Origin: Coprobacter secundus
Lineage (GTDB): Bacteria > Bacteroidota > Bacteroidia > Bacteroidales > Coprobacteraceae
Length of the DNA: 64,000 nucleotides
Assembly: GCA_000803105.1 (NCBI GenBank)
Contig: JTDA01000006.1
Span: 62,001 to 126,000, forward strand
Direction: 5' to 3'
Under the pieces are notes generated by a model. It saw nothing but the letters and a program-made list of their open reading frames with translations. It was not told where the DNA came from and ran no database searches. Shown here one piece after another: positions 1-9,368 of the stretch. A program made the translations under genes and the position numbers. How positions within the stretch are numbered: position 1 is the first letter of the stretch; every line of letters begins with the position of its first letter.

Positions 1-239
1 ATGGGAATTCCATTTTTGTTCCGTCATTTCCTATTCCTCCACAACATATTGTTTCAACTGTTGGAGCAGGCGATGCCTTTTGTTCAGGAATGTTATATGC
101 CATACACGAAGAATATTCTTTGAAAGAATCATTATTATTTGCTTCGGCTTGTGCTTATTTCAATCTTCGAAACGCAACTTGCACAGGCGGTGCTCCAACT
201 TTAGATGAAGTAACAAAATTTTTAGAAAATCACAAATAA
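1..239 (+). CDS. PfkB-family carbohydrate kinase, C-terminal fragment
   Basis: Only the last ~78 codons are in the window (reading frame from base 3, stop 237-239). The fragment contains VSTVGAGDAFCSGML, the second PfkB/ribokinase signature; the Asp of GAGDAF is the catalytic base and the preceding glycines form the anion hole for the ATP phosphates. The family phosphorylates sugars such as fructose, ribose or 2-keto-3-deoxygluconate, and the substrate cannot be read from the C-terminus. The stop lies 9 bp before the D-lyxose/mannose isomerase gene, so the two are almost certainly co-transcribed. A fructokinase or xylulokinase-like role acting on the isomerase product is therefore the simplest inference. 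Confidence 0.85.
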   Translation, partial: GNSIFVPSFPIPPQHIVSTVGAGDAFCSGMLYAIHEEYSLKESLLFASACAYFNLRNATCTGGAPTLDEVTKFLENHK

Positions 240-248
240 CTATATATT

Positions 249-911
249 ATGAAAAGATCAGAAGTCAATCGATATATCAAACAAGCAATCAAATTATTTG
301 ATGAAAATAATTTTCATCTTCCTTCATGGGCACTACTAACGCCAGAAGAATGGAAAGATAAAATAGCGACTGAGTGTTGCAAAGAAATAATTGACCATAC
401 TTTAGGCTGGGATGTTACAGATTTCGGAAAAAATAATTTCATGAAAGAAGGGCTTACTCTTTTCACCCTACGTAACGGTTCTCCCAAAAGTGAAAAAACC
501 TATTGTGAAAAAATAATGGTTTCTTACGTAAATCAAATTACCCCAATGCATTTTCATTGGAATAAAATGGAAGATATCATTAATCGAGGTGGAGGTATAT
601 TAGCATTACAGCTATGGAAAGCCAATATAAAAGAAGAAAAAACAAGTGACTCGTTCACCGTACAAATAGACGGAATAACCCGAAAGATAGAAGCTGGAGA
701 AATTATCCGGCTAAATCCGGGAGAAAGCATCACATTAGAACCATATATATATCACCAATTTTGGGCAGAAAAGAAAACTTGCATTATCGGAGAAGTCTCT
801 AAAGTCAACGACGACTCTAATGATAACAGATTTTATGAACCATTAGGAAGATACCCAAAAATAGAGGAAGACGAATCAGCATTATTTTTGCTTTGTACTG
901 AATACTTATAA
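249..911 (+). CDS. D-lyxose ketol-isomerase (cupin; likely also mannose isomerase)
   Basis: A 220-residue cupin-fold protein of the D-lyxose isomerase family (EC 5.3.1.15), which interconverts D-lyxose and D-xylulose and often D-mannose and D-fructose with a divalent metal. Visible metal ligands are H101, H103 and E108 in PMHFHWNKMEDI and H169 in YIYHQFW. The spacing 2/5/61 equals that of the characterised E. coli O157 enzyme as I recall it. Length is normal and there is no signal peptide, so it is cytoplasmic. It sits between a PfkB kinase and the sulfatase/mannosidase genes, which suggests that mannose released by the GH92 enzymes is its real substrate; that is inference. Confidence 0.88.
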   Translation: MKRSEVNRYIKQAIKLFDENNFHLPSWALLTPEEWKDKIATECCKEIIDHTLGWDVTDFGKNNFMKEGLTLFTLRNGSPKSEKTYCEKIMVSYVNQITPMHFHWNKMEDIINRGGGILALQLWKANIKEEKTSDSFTVQIDGITRKIEAGEIIRLNPGESITLEPYIYHQFWAEKKTCIIGEVSKVNDDSNDNRFYEPLGRYPKIEEDESALFLLCTEYL

Positions 912-957
912 AAGATTTTTCCTATTTCCAAATTCTGAATTTAAAAGTACACCTATT

Positions 958-2490
958 ATGAACAGCAAAAAAATAGCCAGCATATCTCTAAGTTTATTAG
1001 CCGGTTCTCATTTTATACAAGCGGCAGATAATGATCGTCCAAACATCATATTTATCATGTCAGACGACCATACATCTCAAGCAATAAGTGCTTACAACGG
1101 AATGCTAAAAGACATATTGCCCACTCCTAACATCGACCGTATCGGGAATGAGGGTGTCCGTCTGGAAAACTGCTTTGTTACAAATTCTATCAGCACACCA
1201 TCAAGAGCTTGTATCTTGACCGGGCAATACAGTCATAAAAATGGAGTATATACTTTGTTGGACAATCTCAATCGGAATATGCCAAATGTAGCTAAATATC
1301 TTCAACAAAGCGGGTATCAAACTGCCATTATCGGGAAATGGCATTTAGGCACAGAACCTTCCGGTTTTGATTATTACAATGTTTTACCAGGACAAGGAGA
1401 ATATTATAATCCTAAAATGATTAAAATTGGAGACTGGGGCATTTGTGCAAATAACACAAATAAAGAGACGACTTATCGGGGACATTCTACCGATATTATT
1501 GGCAAAGAAGCTCTCGACTATTTAGATCGTATCGATAAAGACAAACCGTTCTTTCTAATGTGCCACTTCAAAGCGCCTCATCGTCCATGGAGACCCGCTG
1601 CACGCTTCAAAGACTTGTTAAAAGATGTAACTATTCCTGAACCAGAAAATATGTACGAAACCTATGAAAACAAAGGTGAATACGCTAAAATAATCCGAAC
1701 GGGGATGGAAATAATGAACCGGAATGACCTTAAAGGAGACATGCCTCCTGCCGGAGCTACACGTGATGAAAAAAGGAAAAAAAATTATCAAATATACATC
1801 AAAGATTATCTACGTTGCGTTGCTGGTGTAGATGAAAATGTAGGCCATATATTACAATATTTAGATGAACACAATCTCACAGAAAATACAATCGTTATCT
1901 ATACAGGTGATCAAGGATTTTTCTTGGGAGAACACGGATGGTTCGACAAGCGACTAATGATGGAGGAATCTTTAAGAATGCCTTTTCTTATCCGTTATCC
2001 AAAAGAAATTCCGGCAGGAAAAATAAATAAAGATATCATTTTAAATATCGATTTTGCCCCTCTGTTTTTAGATTATGCCGGTATCAAAACTCCATCCCAA
2101 ATGCAAGGGAAAAGTTTTCGGAAAAACCTAAAAGGGGAAACTCCTTCAGATTGGAGAAAAGAAATGTACTATCGGTACTGGATGCATGCGGATGATGCAC
2201 ACAATGTTTGCTCCCATTACGGAATACGTACAGAACGCTATAAACTCATTTATTTCTATGGACAACGTTTAGGCATGACTGGCTCTCATGACAAACCTCT
2301 TACTCCGGAATGGGAACTTTATGACCTGCAAAGCGATCCTGCAGAAATGCACAACATATACAAAGATCCATCTAATGAAGGACTTATCAAAGAATTAAAA
2401 AACAAACTTCTTGAGCTAAAAACTCAATACGATGATTTAGATTCGAAATATCCTGTTCTTGATAATTTGAATAAAACTTATTTCTGGTAA
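958..2490 (+). CDS. S1-family sulfatase (Ser-type), N-acetylglucosamine-6-sulfatase-like
   Basis: A 510-residue secreted sulfatase with a signal peptide ending near A22-A23. The alkaline-phosphatase-like metal motif is at residues 28-38 (NIIFIMSDDH). The modification motif is S79-T-P-S-R83 followed by ACILTGQ; Ser79 is the residue converted to formylglycine, so an anaerobic radical-SAM maturase (anSME) encoded elsewhere is required. Further sites are GKWHLG, HFKAPHRPW and YTGDQGFFLGEHGW. The FDYYNVLPGQGEYYNP stretch resembles the GlcNAc-6-O-sulfatase branch (S1_11) of gut Bacteroidota; this sub-assignment is tentative. It lies 46 bp after the isomerase and 18 bp before the esterase, inside the glycan operon. 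Confidence 0.92.
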   Translation: MNSKKIASISLSLLAGSHFIQAADNDRPNIIFIMSDDHTSQAISAYNGMLKDILPTPNIDRIGNEGVRLENCFVTNSISTPSRACILTGQYSHKNGVYTLLDNLNRNMPNVAKYLQQSGYQTAIIGKWHLGTEPSGFDYYNVLPGQGEYYNPKMIKIGDWGICANNTNKETTYRGHSTDIIGKEALDYLDRIDKDKPFFLMCHFKAPHRPWRPAARFKDLLKDVTIPEPENMYETYENKGEYAKIIRTGMEIMNRNDLKGDMPPAGATRDEKRKKNYQIYIKDYLRCVAGVDENVGHILQYLDEHNLTENTIVIYTGDQGFFLGEHGWFDKRLMMEESLRMPFLIRYPKEIPAGKINKDIILNIDFAPLFLDYAGIKTPSQMQGKSFRKNLKGETPSDWRKEMYYRYWMHADDAHNVCSHYGIRTERYKLIYFYGQRLGMTGSHDKPLTPEWELYDLQSDPAEMHNIYKDPSNEGLIKELKNKLLELKTQYDDLDSKYPVLDNLNKTYFW

Positions 2491-2508
2491 TATTTTTATC
2501 CTTAAAAC

Positions 2509-3342
2509 ATGGTTAAGACAGCTCTGATATTATTATGCCTGCTCTCCAATATTTCATTAAATGCCGGAGAGCAAGTTCTCATCTACAAGAATACAGAACA
2601 GGCTGATTTAAAATTACATCTTTTATATCCGGATGATATAAAAAAATCAGATAAAAGAGCTGCAATCATATTCTTCTTCGGAGGTGGATGGCTAAGTGGA
2701 GATATCAATCACTTCCGTCCTCAAGCCGAACACTTCCGAAACCGAGGACTAATATGTATATTAGCAGAATATCGAGTATTGGGAAAACACAAAACCACAC
2801 CTTTCGATGCCCTATCTGATGCCAAATCGGCAATGAGATACATTCGAATACATGCTCGTAAGTTGCACATCAATCCCGATAAGATTATCGCTGCCGGTGG
2901 TTCTGCCGGTGGACATTTGGCAGCAGCATTAGCTGCATGTCCCGGTTTTGATACTTCTGGAGAAAACACCAAAATCAGTACAAAACCGGCTGCCCTACTT
3001 CTCTACAATCCAGTATTAGACAACGGACCGGGAGGTTATGGATATAGCCGAGTAAAAGACAGATATCAAGAATTCTCTCCTGCATATAATATCAAGCCAG
3101 GACTTCCTCCAACCCTTATCTTTTTAGGGACTAAAGACAACATCATTCCTGTTATCACGATGGAAAAATACAGAGAAAAAATGATAGAATATAATAATCG
3201 ATGTGACCTATTTTTATATGAAGGACAAGATCATGGATTTTTCAACCTAAAAAAAGGAAAAGAGAACCCTTATTTCTATGATACACTACAAAAGGCTGAT
3301 GCTTTTTTAGTTTCCTTAGGATACTTATCTCCTCAAAAATGA
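2509..3342 (+). CDS. Secreted alpha/beta-hydrolase esterase (carbohydrate esterase-like)
   Basis: A 277-residue protein with an N-terminal signal peptide (about 1-20, ending SLNAG). Esterase/lipase fold of the acetyl-esterase type: oxyanion motif FFFGGGW (residues 56-61), nucleophile S132 in AGGSAGGH, and likely acid and base D210 (GTKDNIIP) and H242 (GQDHGFF). Such enzymes remove acetyl or other acyl decorations from sugars. Its stop codon overlaps the start of the next sulfatase by 4 bp (ATGA), indicating translational coupling, so deacylation and desulfation of the same glycan is likely. The exact ester substrate is unknown. Confidence 0.82.
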   Translation: MVKTALILLCLLSNISLNAGEQVLIYKNTEQADLKLHLLYPDDIKKSDKRAAIIFFFGGGWLSGDINHFRPQAEHFRNRGLICILAEYRVLGKHKTTPFDALSDAKSAMRYIRIHARKLHINPDKIIAAGGSAGGHLAAALAACPGFDTSGENTKISTKPAALLLYNPVLDNGPGGYGYSRVKDRYQEFSPAYNIKPGLPPTLIFLGTKDNIIPVITMEKYREKMIEYNNRCDLFLYEGQDHGFFNLKKGKENPYFYDTLQKADAFLVSLGYLSPQK

Positions 3343-4802
3343 TTTTTATGGAAATGGATTTGATTACAAGAAGACAATTTATAAAAAAAACAGGGCTGGC
3401 CACCGGAGCTCTTCTATTCTCCGGATCTCTGATGTCAGGCAAGAAATACAAAAAAGAAAAAAGGCCCAATGTCATTTTCGTATTTGCAGACCAGTGGAGA
3501 GCCCAAGATACCGGATTTGGAGGAAACAAAGACGTATATACTCCCAATTTAGACCTGCTGGCTAAAGAAAGTCTTACATTCAATAACGCAGTATCATGTA
3601 TGCCGGTCTCTACCCCATACCGAGCATCACTACTCACCGGCCAATATGCCCAGACTCACGGGCTTTTTGTCAATGATGTACAATTAAACCCTGAAGCTAA
3701 AAGTATTGGTAAAGAGTATAAAGCTGCCGGATACAATACAGCCTATATCGGGAAATGGCACATCAACGGAAACGGAAGAAGTAACTATATTGCCCCAGAA
3801 TATCGTCAAGGATTTGATTATTTCAAAGTATTAGAATGTACCCACGATTACAATAACTCACCCTATTACGACAATAACGACACAACAAAAAAAATATGGG
3901 AAGGATATGACGTCTTTGCTCAGACAAAAGATGCACAACAATATATTGCAAACCATGCAAATGATGATAAACCTTTCTTACTATTCCTTTCATGGGGACC
4001 TCCTCACAACCCTTATGAATCTGCACCTCAAAAATACAAAGACTTATATGAAAATAAAGATATAACCTTACGGCCTAATGTTCCGAAGAAAGATAAAGAA
4101 ACAGCAATCAAAGACATCAAAGGATATTATGCCCATATCTCTGCTTTAGATGAATGTGTCGGCTGGCTTCAAGAAACAATAAAAGAAAAGGGTATCGAAG
4201 AAAATACAATTTTTGTCTTTACCTCTGACCATGGAGATATGCTATATTCTCAAGGGCAAGTACGAAAACAAAAACCTTACGATGAATCTATCATGGTCCC
4301 ATTACTGCTAAAATATCCCGCTCGTTTCGGTAAAAAGGGTAAAACCGTAGATACTCTGATCAACGTTGTTGATATCATGCCTACTCTCTTATCCATGTCA
4401 GGATTGCCCATTCCTAAGAGTGTAGAGGGATGCAATCTATATCCCATATTGGCAGGTAAACAAAAAGACAATATCGAAGGGGCTTTGATAGAATGTATAA
4501 CACCTTTTGGAGAATGGGAGAGAAGAAGCGGAGGTCGTGAATATCGGGGAGTAAGAACCAAACGGTATACTTATGTGAAAGACCTGAATGGTCCATGGCT
4601 TTTATTCGACAACATTACAGATCCCTACCAAATGCAAAATCTGGTAGATGAGCCTTCTGCCCAGAAAATCAAATCTGAACTCGATGGTTTATTAACAAAA
4701 TTACTAATTCAAAAAAATGATGAATTCCTTCCTGGAGAGGAATATATAAAAAAATGGGGATATACCGTAAATAAATGGGGAACGGTAGAATATACCCCTT
4801 GA
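3339..4802 (+). CDS. S1-family sulfatase with S-T-P-Y-R modification motif and Tat-like leader
   Basis: A 487-residue sulfatase, second in this operon. The N-terminus reads TRRQFIKKTGLATGALLFSG, a twin-arginine-like leader. The start used overlaps the esterase stop (ATGA), but Met4 (3348) or Met6 (3354) are equally possible. Metal motif NVIFVFADQWRA follows at about residue 44. The formylglycine motif is S91-T-P-Y94-R95 then ASLLTGQ: the canonical C/S-x-P/A-S-R pentapeptide has Tyr instead of Ser at position four. TSDHGDML and GKWH sites are present, so the rest of the active site looks intact. The substrate sulfate ester is not predictable; it lies 34 bp before the GH92 pair. Confidence 0.9.
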   Translation: MIFMEMDLITRRQFIKKTGLATGALLFSGSLMSGKKYKKEKRPNVIFVFADQWRAQDTGFGGNKDVYTPNLDLLAKESLTFNNAVSCMPVSTPYRASLLTGQYAQTHGLFVNDVQLNPEAKSIGKEYKAAGYNTAYIGKWHINGNGRSNYIAPEYRQGFDYFKVLECTHDYNNSPYYDNNDTTKKIWEGYDVFAQTKDAQQYIANHANDDKPFLLFLSWGPPHNPYESAPQKYKDLYENKDITLRPNVPKKDKETAIKDIKGYYAHISALDECVGWLQETIKEKGIEENTIFVFTSDHGDMLYSQGQVRKQKPYDESIMVPLLLKYPARFGKKGKTVDTLINVVDIMPTLLSMSGLPIPKSVEGCNLYPILAGKQKDNIEGALIECITPFGEWERRSGGREYRGVRTKRYTYVKDLNGPWLLFDNITDPYQMQNLVDEPSAQKIKSELDGLLTKLLIQKNDEFLPGEEYIKKWGYTVNKWGTVEYTP

Positions 4803-4836
4803 TATATAAAAACATAATTTCTATAAATTTATAACG

Positions 4837-7059
4837 ATGAGATACTCCTTATTTACACTGTTTTTTCCTTTGCTATTATCAGCGTGTCATTCTCACATAG
4901 AAACCAAAGAACCGGTAGACTATGTAAATACACATATTGGTAATATCAGTCATTTATTAGTTCCAACATTTCCAACTTGTCACCAACCGAACAGTATGTT
5001 GAGGATGAACCCCGGCCGTCACGAATTCGTCACCGACCGGATGAAGGGATTTCCCCTCAACGTTCCTTCTCACCGACAAGGTGATGTATTGTACCTTATG
5101 CCATATTGCGGAAATCCTGAAGAACTTAGTCCTAAAACCCAATATCGATATGATCAAGAAGAATCAACTCCATATCACTACTCGGTTTTTCTGGATGACT
5201 ACGGTATTACCGTCGATTTCGCACCTGGACAACGTGCTGCACTATTTACCTGCAAATTTGAAGAGACTGGAGAAAGATGTATCCAATTAAAGACAACAGG
5301 GGAAGGTGTGATAAAAGGAGAGAAAAATTCTCTGTCAGGATACGATACATATAGAGGTACAAAACACTATTTTTATCTTGAATTTGATAAGGCCCCAACA
5401 TCTTTTATTGAAAAGAATATAGCAGATACTGCCGTAATTTGTGCCCAGTTCGGGACAGAATTAGAACAACTCGGAATCAGATATGGCATTTCCTATATTA
5501 GCATAGAACAGGCTAAAAAGAACTTAAATAAGGAAATAAATGACTACAATTTGCAGGCTTTGGCTCAAGCAGCCCGAGCAGCCTGGAACAAAGCATTAGG
5601 AAAAATCAAAGTCGAAGGTAGTACCGAAGACGAAAAAATAACCTTTTACACTGCCTTATATCGGTCGCATGAACGTATGATCAATATATCGGAAGACGGG
5701 AAATATTACAGTGGATTTGATGGAAAAATACATGATGATGAAGGTATCCCTTTCTGGACTGACGACTGGGCATGGGATACATACCATGCATTGCATCCAT
5801 TACAGATTATATTAAATCCCAAAGACCACGAGGCCAAACTCACATCTTATATTCGCATGTACGAGCAATCGGGTTGGATGCCGACTTTCCCCTGTGTATT
5901 CGGTGATGCACATTCTATGAACGGGAATCATGCTTCCGTTATATTTGCAGATGCACTTTGCAAAGGTATTCCATTTAATGTAGAAAAAGCTTTCGAAGGA
6001 TGCAGGCATACTGTTCTCAACGAAACCATGATACCTTGGCGCAGAGCTCCCAAAACAGAACTGGATGACTTTTACCATGAAAATGGATGGTTTCCGGCAT
6101 TAGCTCCGGGAGAAAAAGAGACCGTTGCTTTAGTTGATGATTTTGAGCAAAGAGAAGCTGTCGCTGTAACACAAGCAGCATCTTATGATGACTGGTGTAT
6201 TGCACAAATGGCTAACCACTTAGGAAAAACCGATGAATACAATTTCCATATAAAAAGAGCTTTTAACTACCGTAATTTATTTAACTCAAAAACAGGATTT
6301 TTCCATCCGAAAGATAAGAATGGCAAATTCATAGAACCATTCGATTACAAATTTTCAGGAGGGATTGGTTCCAGAGCTTATTACGATGAAAACAATGCAT
6401 GGACTTATATATGGAACGTACATCACAACATTGCCGATTTAATCAATTTGTTCGGAGGAAACAAACCCTTCATTGAGAAACTGGACCAACTATTCGTAGA
6501 AGGCATGACTACCGCAAAATGGCGTTATTATGCCGTACATCCTGATGCAACAGGAAACGTCGGACAGTACGTTATGGGAAACGAACCAAGCTTCCATATA
6601 CCTTACCTATATAATTACGCCGGACAACCTTGGAAAACTCAAAAACGTATTCGGATGCTGATGGAAAGTTGGTTTAGAAATGACTTAATGGGAATATGCG
6701 GAGATGAAGATGGAGGTGGAATGTCTGCTTTTTACGTATTTTCCGCTTTGGGATTTTATCCGGTATCTGCCGGCATGCCTTATTACACAATAGGAAGCCC
6801 TATATTTACAAAATCTTCTATAAAACTCGATAATGGCAAAACATTTACCATCATCGCCAAAAATAATTCACGGAACAATAAATATATACAGTCAGCTCGG
6901 TTAAACGGAAAACCATATAACAAAACATATTTTTCCCATAAAGATATTCTTGCCGGAGGAACCCTTGAATTAATTATGGGAAATCGTCCCCAAAAAGAAT
7001 GGGGAACCGACAATAATGCTATTCCTCCTTCTGAAGGGACAAAAATAAAAACAAAATAA
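4837..7059 (+). CDS. GH92 exo-alpha-mannosidase, lipoprotein
   Basis: A 740-residue GH92 enzyme, a Ca2+-dependent inverting exo-alpha-mannosidase family acting on N-glycans and mannans. Lipoprotein signal peptide with lipobox LLSAC (Cys17). Diagnostic stretches: FWTDDWAWDTYHALHP, GWMPTFPCVFGDAHSMNGNH, GNEPSFHIPYLYNYAGQPW and GDEDGGGMSAFYVFSALGFYPV. The catalytic acid position is Glu (E583, in GNEP) and the base region is G-D623-E-D625, so it should be an ordinary hydrolytic mannosidase. The linkage preference cannot be read. It is followed after 20 bp by a second GH92 whose acid residue differs. Both likely sit on the outer surface or in the periplasm. Confidence 0.92.
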   Translation: MRYSLFTLFFPLLLSACHSHIETKEPVDYVNTHIGNISHLLVPTFPTCHQPNSMLRMNPGRHEFVTDRMKGFPLNVPSHRQGDVLYLMPYCGNPEELSPKTQYRYDQEESTPYHYSVFLDDYGITVDFAPGQRAALFTCKFEETGERCIQLKTTGEGVIKGEKNSLSGYDTYRGTKHYFYLEFDKAPTSFIEKNIADTAVICAQFGTELEQLGIRYGISYISIEQAKKNLNKEINDYNLQALAQAARAAWNKALGKIKVEGSTEDEKITFYTALYRSHERMINISEDGKYYSGFDGKIHDDEGIPFWTDDWAWDTYHALHPLQIILNPKDHEAKLTSYIRMYEQSGWMPTFPCVFGDAHSMNGNHASVIFADALCKGIPFNVEKAFEGCRHTVLNETMIPWRRAPKTELDDFYHENGWFPALAPGEKETVALVDDFEQREAVAVTQAASYDDWCIAQMANHLGKTDEYNFHIKRAFNYRNLFNSKTGFFHPKDKNGKFIEPFDYKFSGGIGSRAYYDENNAWTYIWNVHHNIADLINLFGGNKPFIEKLDQLFVEGMTTAKWRYYAVHPDATGNVGQYVMGNEPSFHIPYLYNYAGQPWKTQKRIRMLMESWFRNDLMGICGDEDGGGMSAFYVFSALGFYPVSAGMPYYTIGSPIFTKSSIKLDNGKTFTIIAKNNSRNNKYIQSARLNGKPYNKTYFSHKDILAGGTLELIMGNRPQKEWGTDNNAIPPSEGTKIKTK

Positions 7060-7079
7060 TTTAACATATATCAATAATA

Positions 7080-9350
7080 ATGAAACGATTATTCTTTATA
7101 CCGATAATTCTATTATTATTCACTCAGTGTCATATTTCCGAACAAAAGGATCCGGTAGATTATGTAAACACACTTATAGGAACGAATAATAATCCAAGCT
7201 TTTCTCATGGCAATACCTACCCTGCCGTTACACATCCGTTTGGTATGAACTTTTGGACTCCACAAACAGAGCATATGGGTGATACTTGGATATACGTTTA
7301 CAATAGTGACTCAATACGAGGATTTAAACAAACTCATTTGCCTAGCCCCTGGATAGGAGATTATGGAGCATTTTCCATTATGCCAGTATCAGGAATCTTA
7401 AAAGTGAAAGATACGGAACGAGCTGCAGCTTTCTCTCATGCAGAAGAAATAGCAACACCATATTACTATTCAGTAAAACTTCAAGACTATGAAATATTAG
7501 CAGAAATGACAGCAACTGAACGGTGCGGATTCATGCAATTTACTTTTGACAATGATAATAACTATATTGTATTAGATGCCTATCATCAAGGAGCATCAGT
7601 AAAAATCATTCCCGAAGAACAAATGATTGTGGGATATTGCAAAAACCGATTTGCCGGAGCACCTGAAAATTTCACAAACTTCTTTGTCATTCAATTTGAC
7701 CAACCATTTGAAAGTTTCGGAGTATGGAATAATGAAAAAATATTTGAAAAAAAACACGAAATTGAAAATACATATGCCGGAGGATACATAAAGTTTCCTG
7801 CTGCCAATAAAAAAGTATCTTTAAAAATAGCCTCCTCGTATATTTCACTGGAGCAAGCACACCAAACTCTTTCGTTAGAAATTGGTGAAAAGTCATTTGA
7901 AGACATCAAATCTCATTCACGACATGTTTGGAACAAACATCTTTCCAAAATTGAAATAGAAGGAAATAATGAAGAACAATTGAAAACTTTCTATTCTAAT
8001 TTTTATAGGGCATCACTATATCCCCGAAAATTTTATGAAATAAATGAACAAGGGATGCCTCATCACTTTAGCCCTTATAATGGAAAAATAAATACAGGGT
8101 ATATGTACACGGACAATGGTTTTTGGGATACATTCCGGTCTGCTCATCCTTGGCTTACACTCATCGTACCATCTATCTCAAGAGAAATAATGCAAAGTTT
8201 GGTAAACACATATAACGAAGGCGGATGGTTGCCCAGCTGGGCCAGCCCAGGTTACAGAGACTCGATGATAGGTTCTCATGCTGTTTCCCTAATTACCGAT
8301 GCCTACCAGAAAGGTATTACAGATTTTGACGCAGAAAAAGCGTTCGAAGCTGTAGTAAAAGACTGTTTTCAGCCTGCTCCTAAAAAATATATCGGAAGAT
8401 ACGGATATAAAGAATATAATGAAAAAGGTTACATACCTTATCCGGAATATGAACAAGCAACTTCCATGTCTCTCGAATATGCATATGACGATTTCTGCAT
8501 CTACCGTTTGGCTGAATTATTAGGAAAAAACCAAGATACATTAGATATGTTCAAGGAAAGAGCAAAGAATTATATCCATTCCTTCGACAAGACAACCGGC
8601 TTCATGCGCCCAAGAAAAGCCGATGGCAGTTGGTACTCGCCATTCACTCCATATCTTTGGGGTGGACCTTTTACAGAAGGAAATTCTTGGCAATATTCAT
8701 GGAGTGTCTTCCATGACATCCAAGGATTAATCAACTTACACGGGAGCAATGAAGCTTTTGTCAATAAAATGGATTCTCTGTTTAAAGTTCCACTTAATGC
8801 TCCGTTATATGGGCGTTATTTCAACGAAATTGCCGAAATGCATAATGCAAGTTTTGGACAATATGCTCATGGAAACCAACCAGATCAACACTTTGCCTAT
8901 TTATACAATTATGCAGGACAACCATGGAAAACTCAACGGCTGGTACGTAAAGTTATAGATAGACTTTATAACTCCACGCCAAACGGATATTGCGGAGACG
9001 AAGATAACGGACAAACTTCATCTTGGTACTTGTTTAGTGCTATAGGTTTTTACCCAGTTTGTCCAGGAACGGGGCAATATGTATTCGGTTCGCCTTTATT
9101 CAACTCAGTAAAACTGCATCTTGAAAATGGAAAAACATTCACGGTCAAAACTTCTAACAACAAACCTGGAAATTGTTATATCGATAATATCGAGATTGAT
9201 GGAGAAAAATATACTCCATTATATATTTCACATAAAACAATAACCGAAGGAGCAACCTTATCTTTCAATATGTCTTCCCGCCCCAATAAAAACTTAAAAC
9301 CTGATAAAAAAGATTTGCCCTATTCTTTATCCAATGAAATAAAAAACTAA
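7080..9350 (+). CDS. GH92 family glycosidase with Gln at the catalytic-acid position, lipoprotein
   Basis: A 756-residue GH92 paralogue with lipobox LFTQC (Cys17) and the usual start DPVDYVNTLIGTNNNPSFSHGNTYPAV. It keeps FWDTFRSAHPWL, GWLPSWASPGYRDSMIGSHA, and G-D640-E-D642-NG, the base region. The acid motif reads HGNQPDQH: Gln600 replaces the Glu present at the same relative place in the neighbouring GH92 (E583; both are 40 residues before the GDED aspartate). GNQP-type GH92 enzymes are a recurrent subgroup; at least one such enzyme removes mannose from mannosyl-1-phosphate diesters, where a general acid is not needed. Gene spacing (20 and 18 bp) places it in the same operon. Confidence 0.92.
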   Translation: MKRLFFIPIILLLFTQCHISEQKDPVDYVNTLIGTNNNPSFSHGNTYPAVTHPFGMNFWTPQTEHMGDTWIYVYNSDSIRGFKQTHLPSPWIGDYGAFSIMPVSGILKVKDTERAAAFSHAEEIATPYYYSVKLQDYEILAEMTATERCGFMQFTFDNDNNYIVLDAYHQGASVKIIPEEQMIVGYCKNRFAGAPENFTNFFVIQFDQPFESFGVWNNEKIFEKKHEIENTYAGGYIKFPAANKKVSLKIASSYISLEQAHQTLSLEIGEKSFEDIKSHSRHVWNKHLSKIEIEGNNEEQLKTFYSNFYRASLYPRKFYEINEQGMPHHFSPYNGKINTGYMYTDNGFWDTFRSAHPWLTLIVPSISREIMQSLVNTYNEGGWLPSWASPGYRDSMIGSHAVSLITDAYQKGITDFDAEKAFEAVVKDCFQPAPKKYIGRYGYKEYNEKGYIPYPEYEQATSMSLEYAYDDFCIYRLAELLGKNQDTLDMFKERAKNYIHSFDKTTGFMRPRKADGSWYSPFTPYLWGGPFTEGNSWQYSWSVFHDIQGLINLHGSNEAFVNKMDSLFKVPLNAPLYGRYFNEIAEMHNASFGQYAHGNQPDQHFAYLYNYAGQPWKTQRLVRKVIDRLYNSTPNGYCGDEDNGQTSSWYLFSAIGFYPVCPGTGQYVFGSPLFNSVKLHLENGKTFTVKTSNNKPGNCYIDNIEIDGEKYTPLYISHKTITEGATLSFNMSSRPNKNLKPDKKDLPYSLSNEIKN

Positions 9351-9368
9351 AAATTCTATATCACAATT

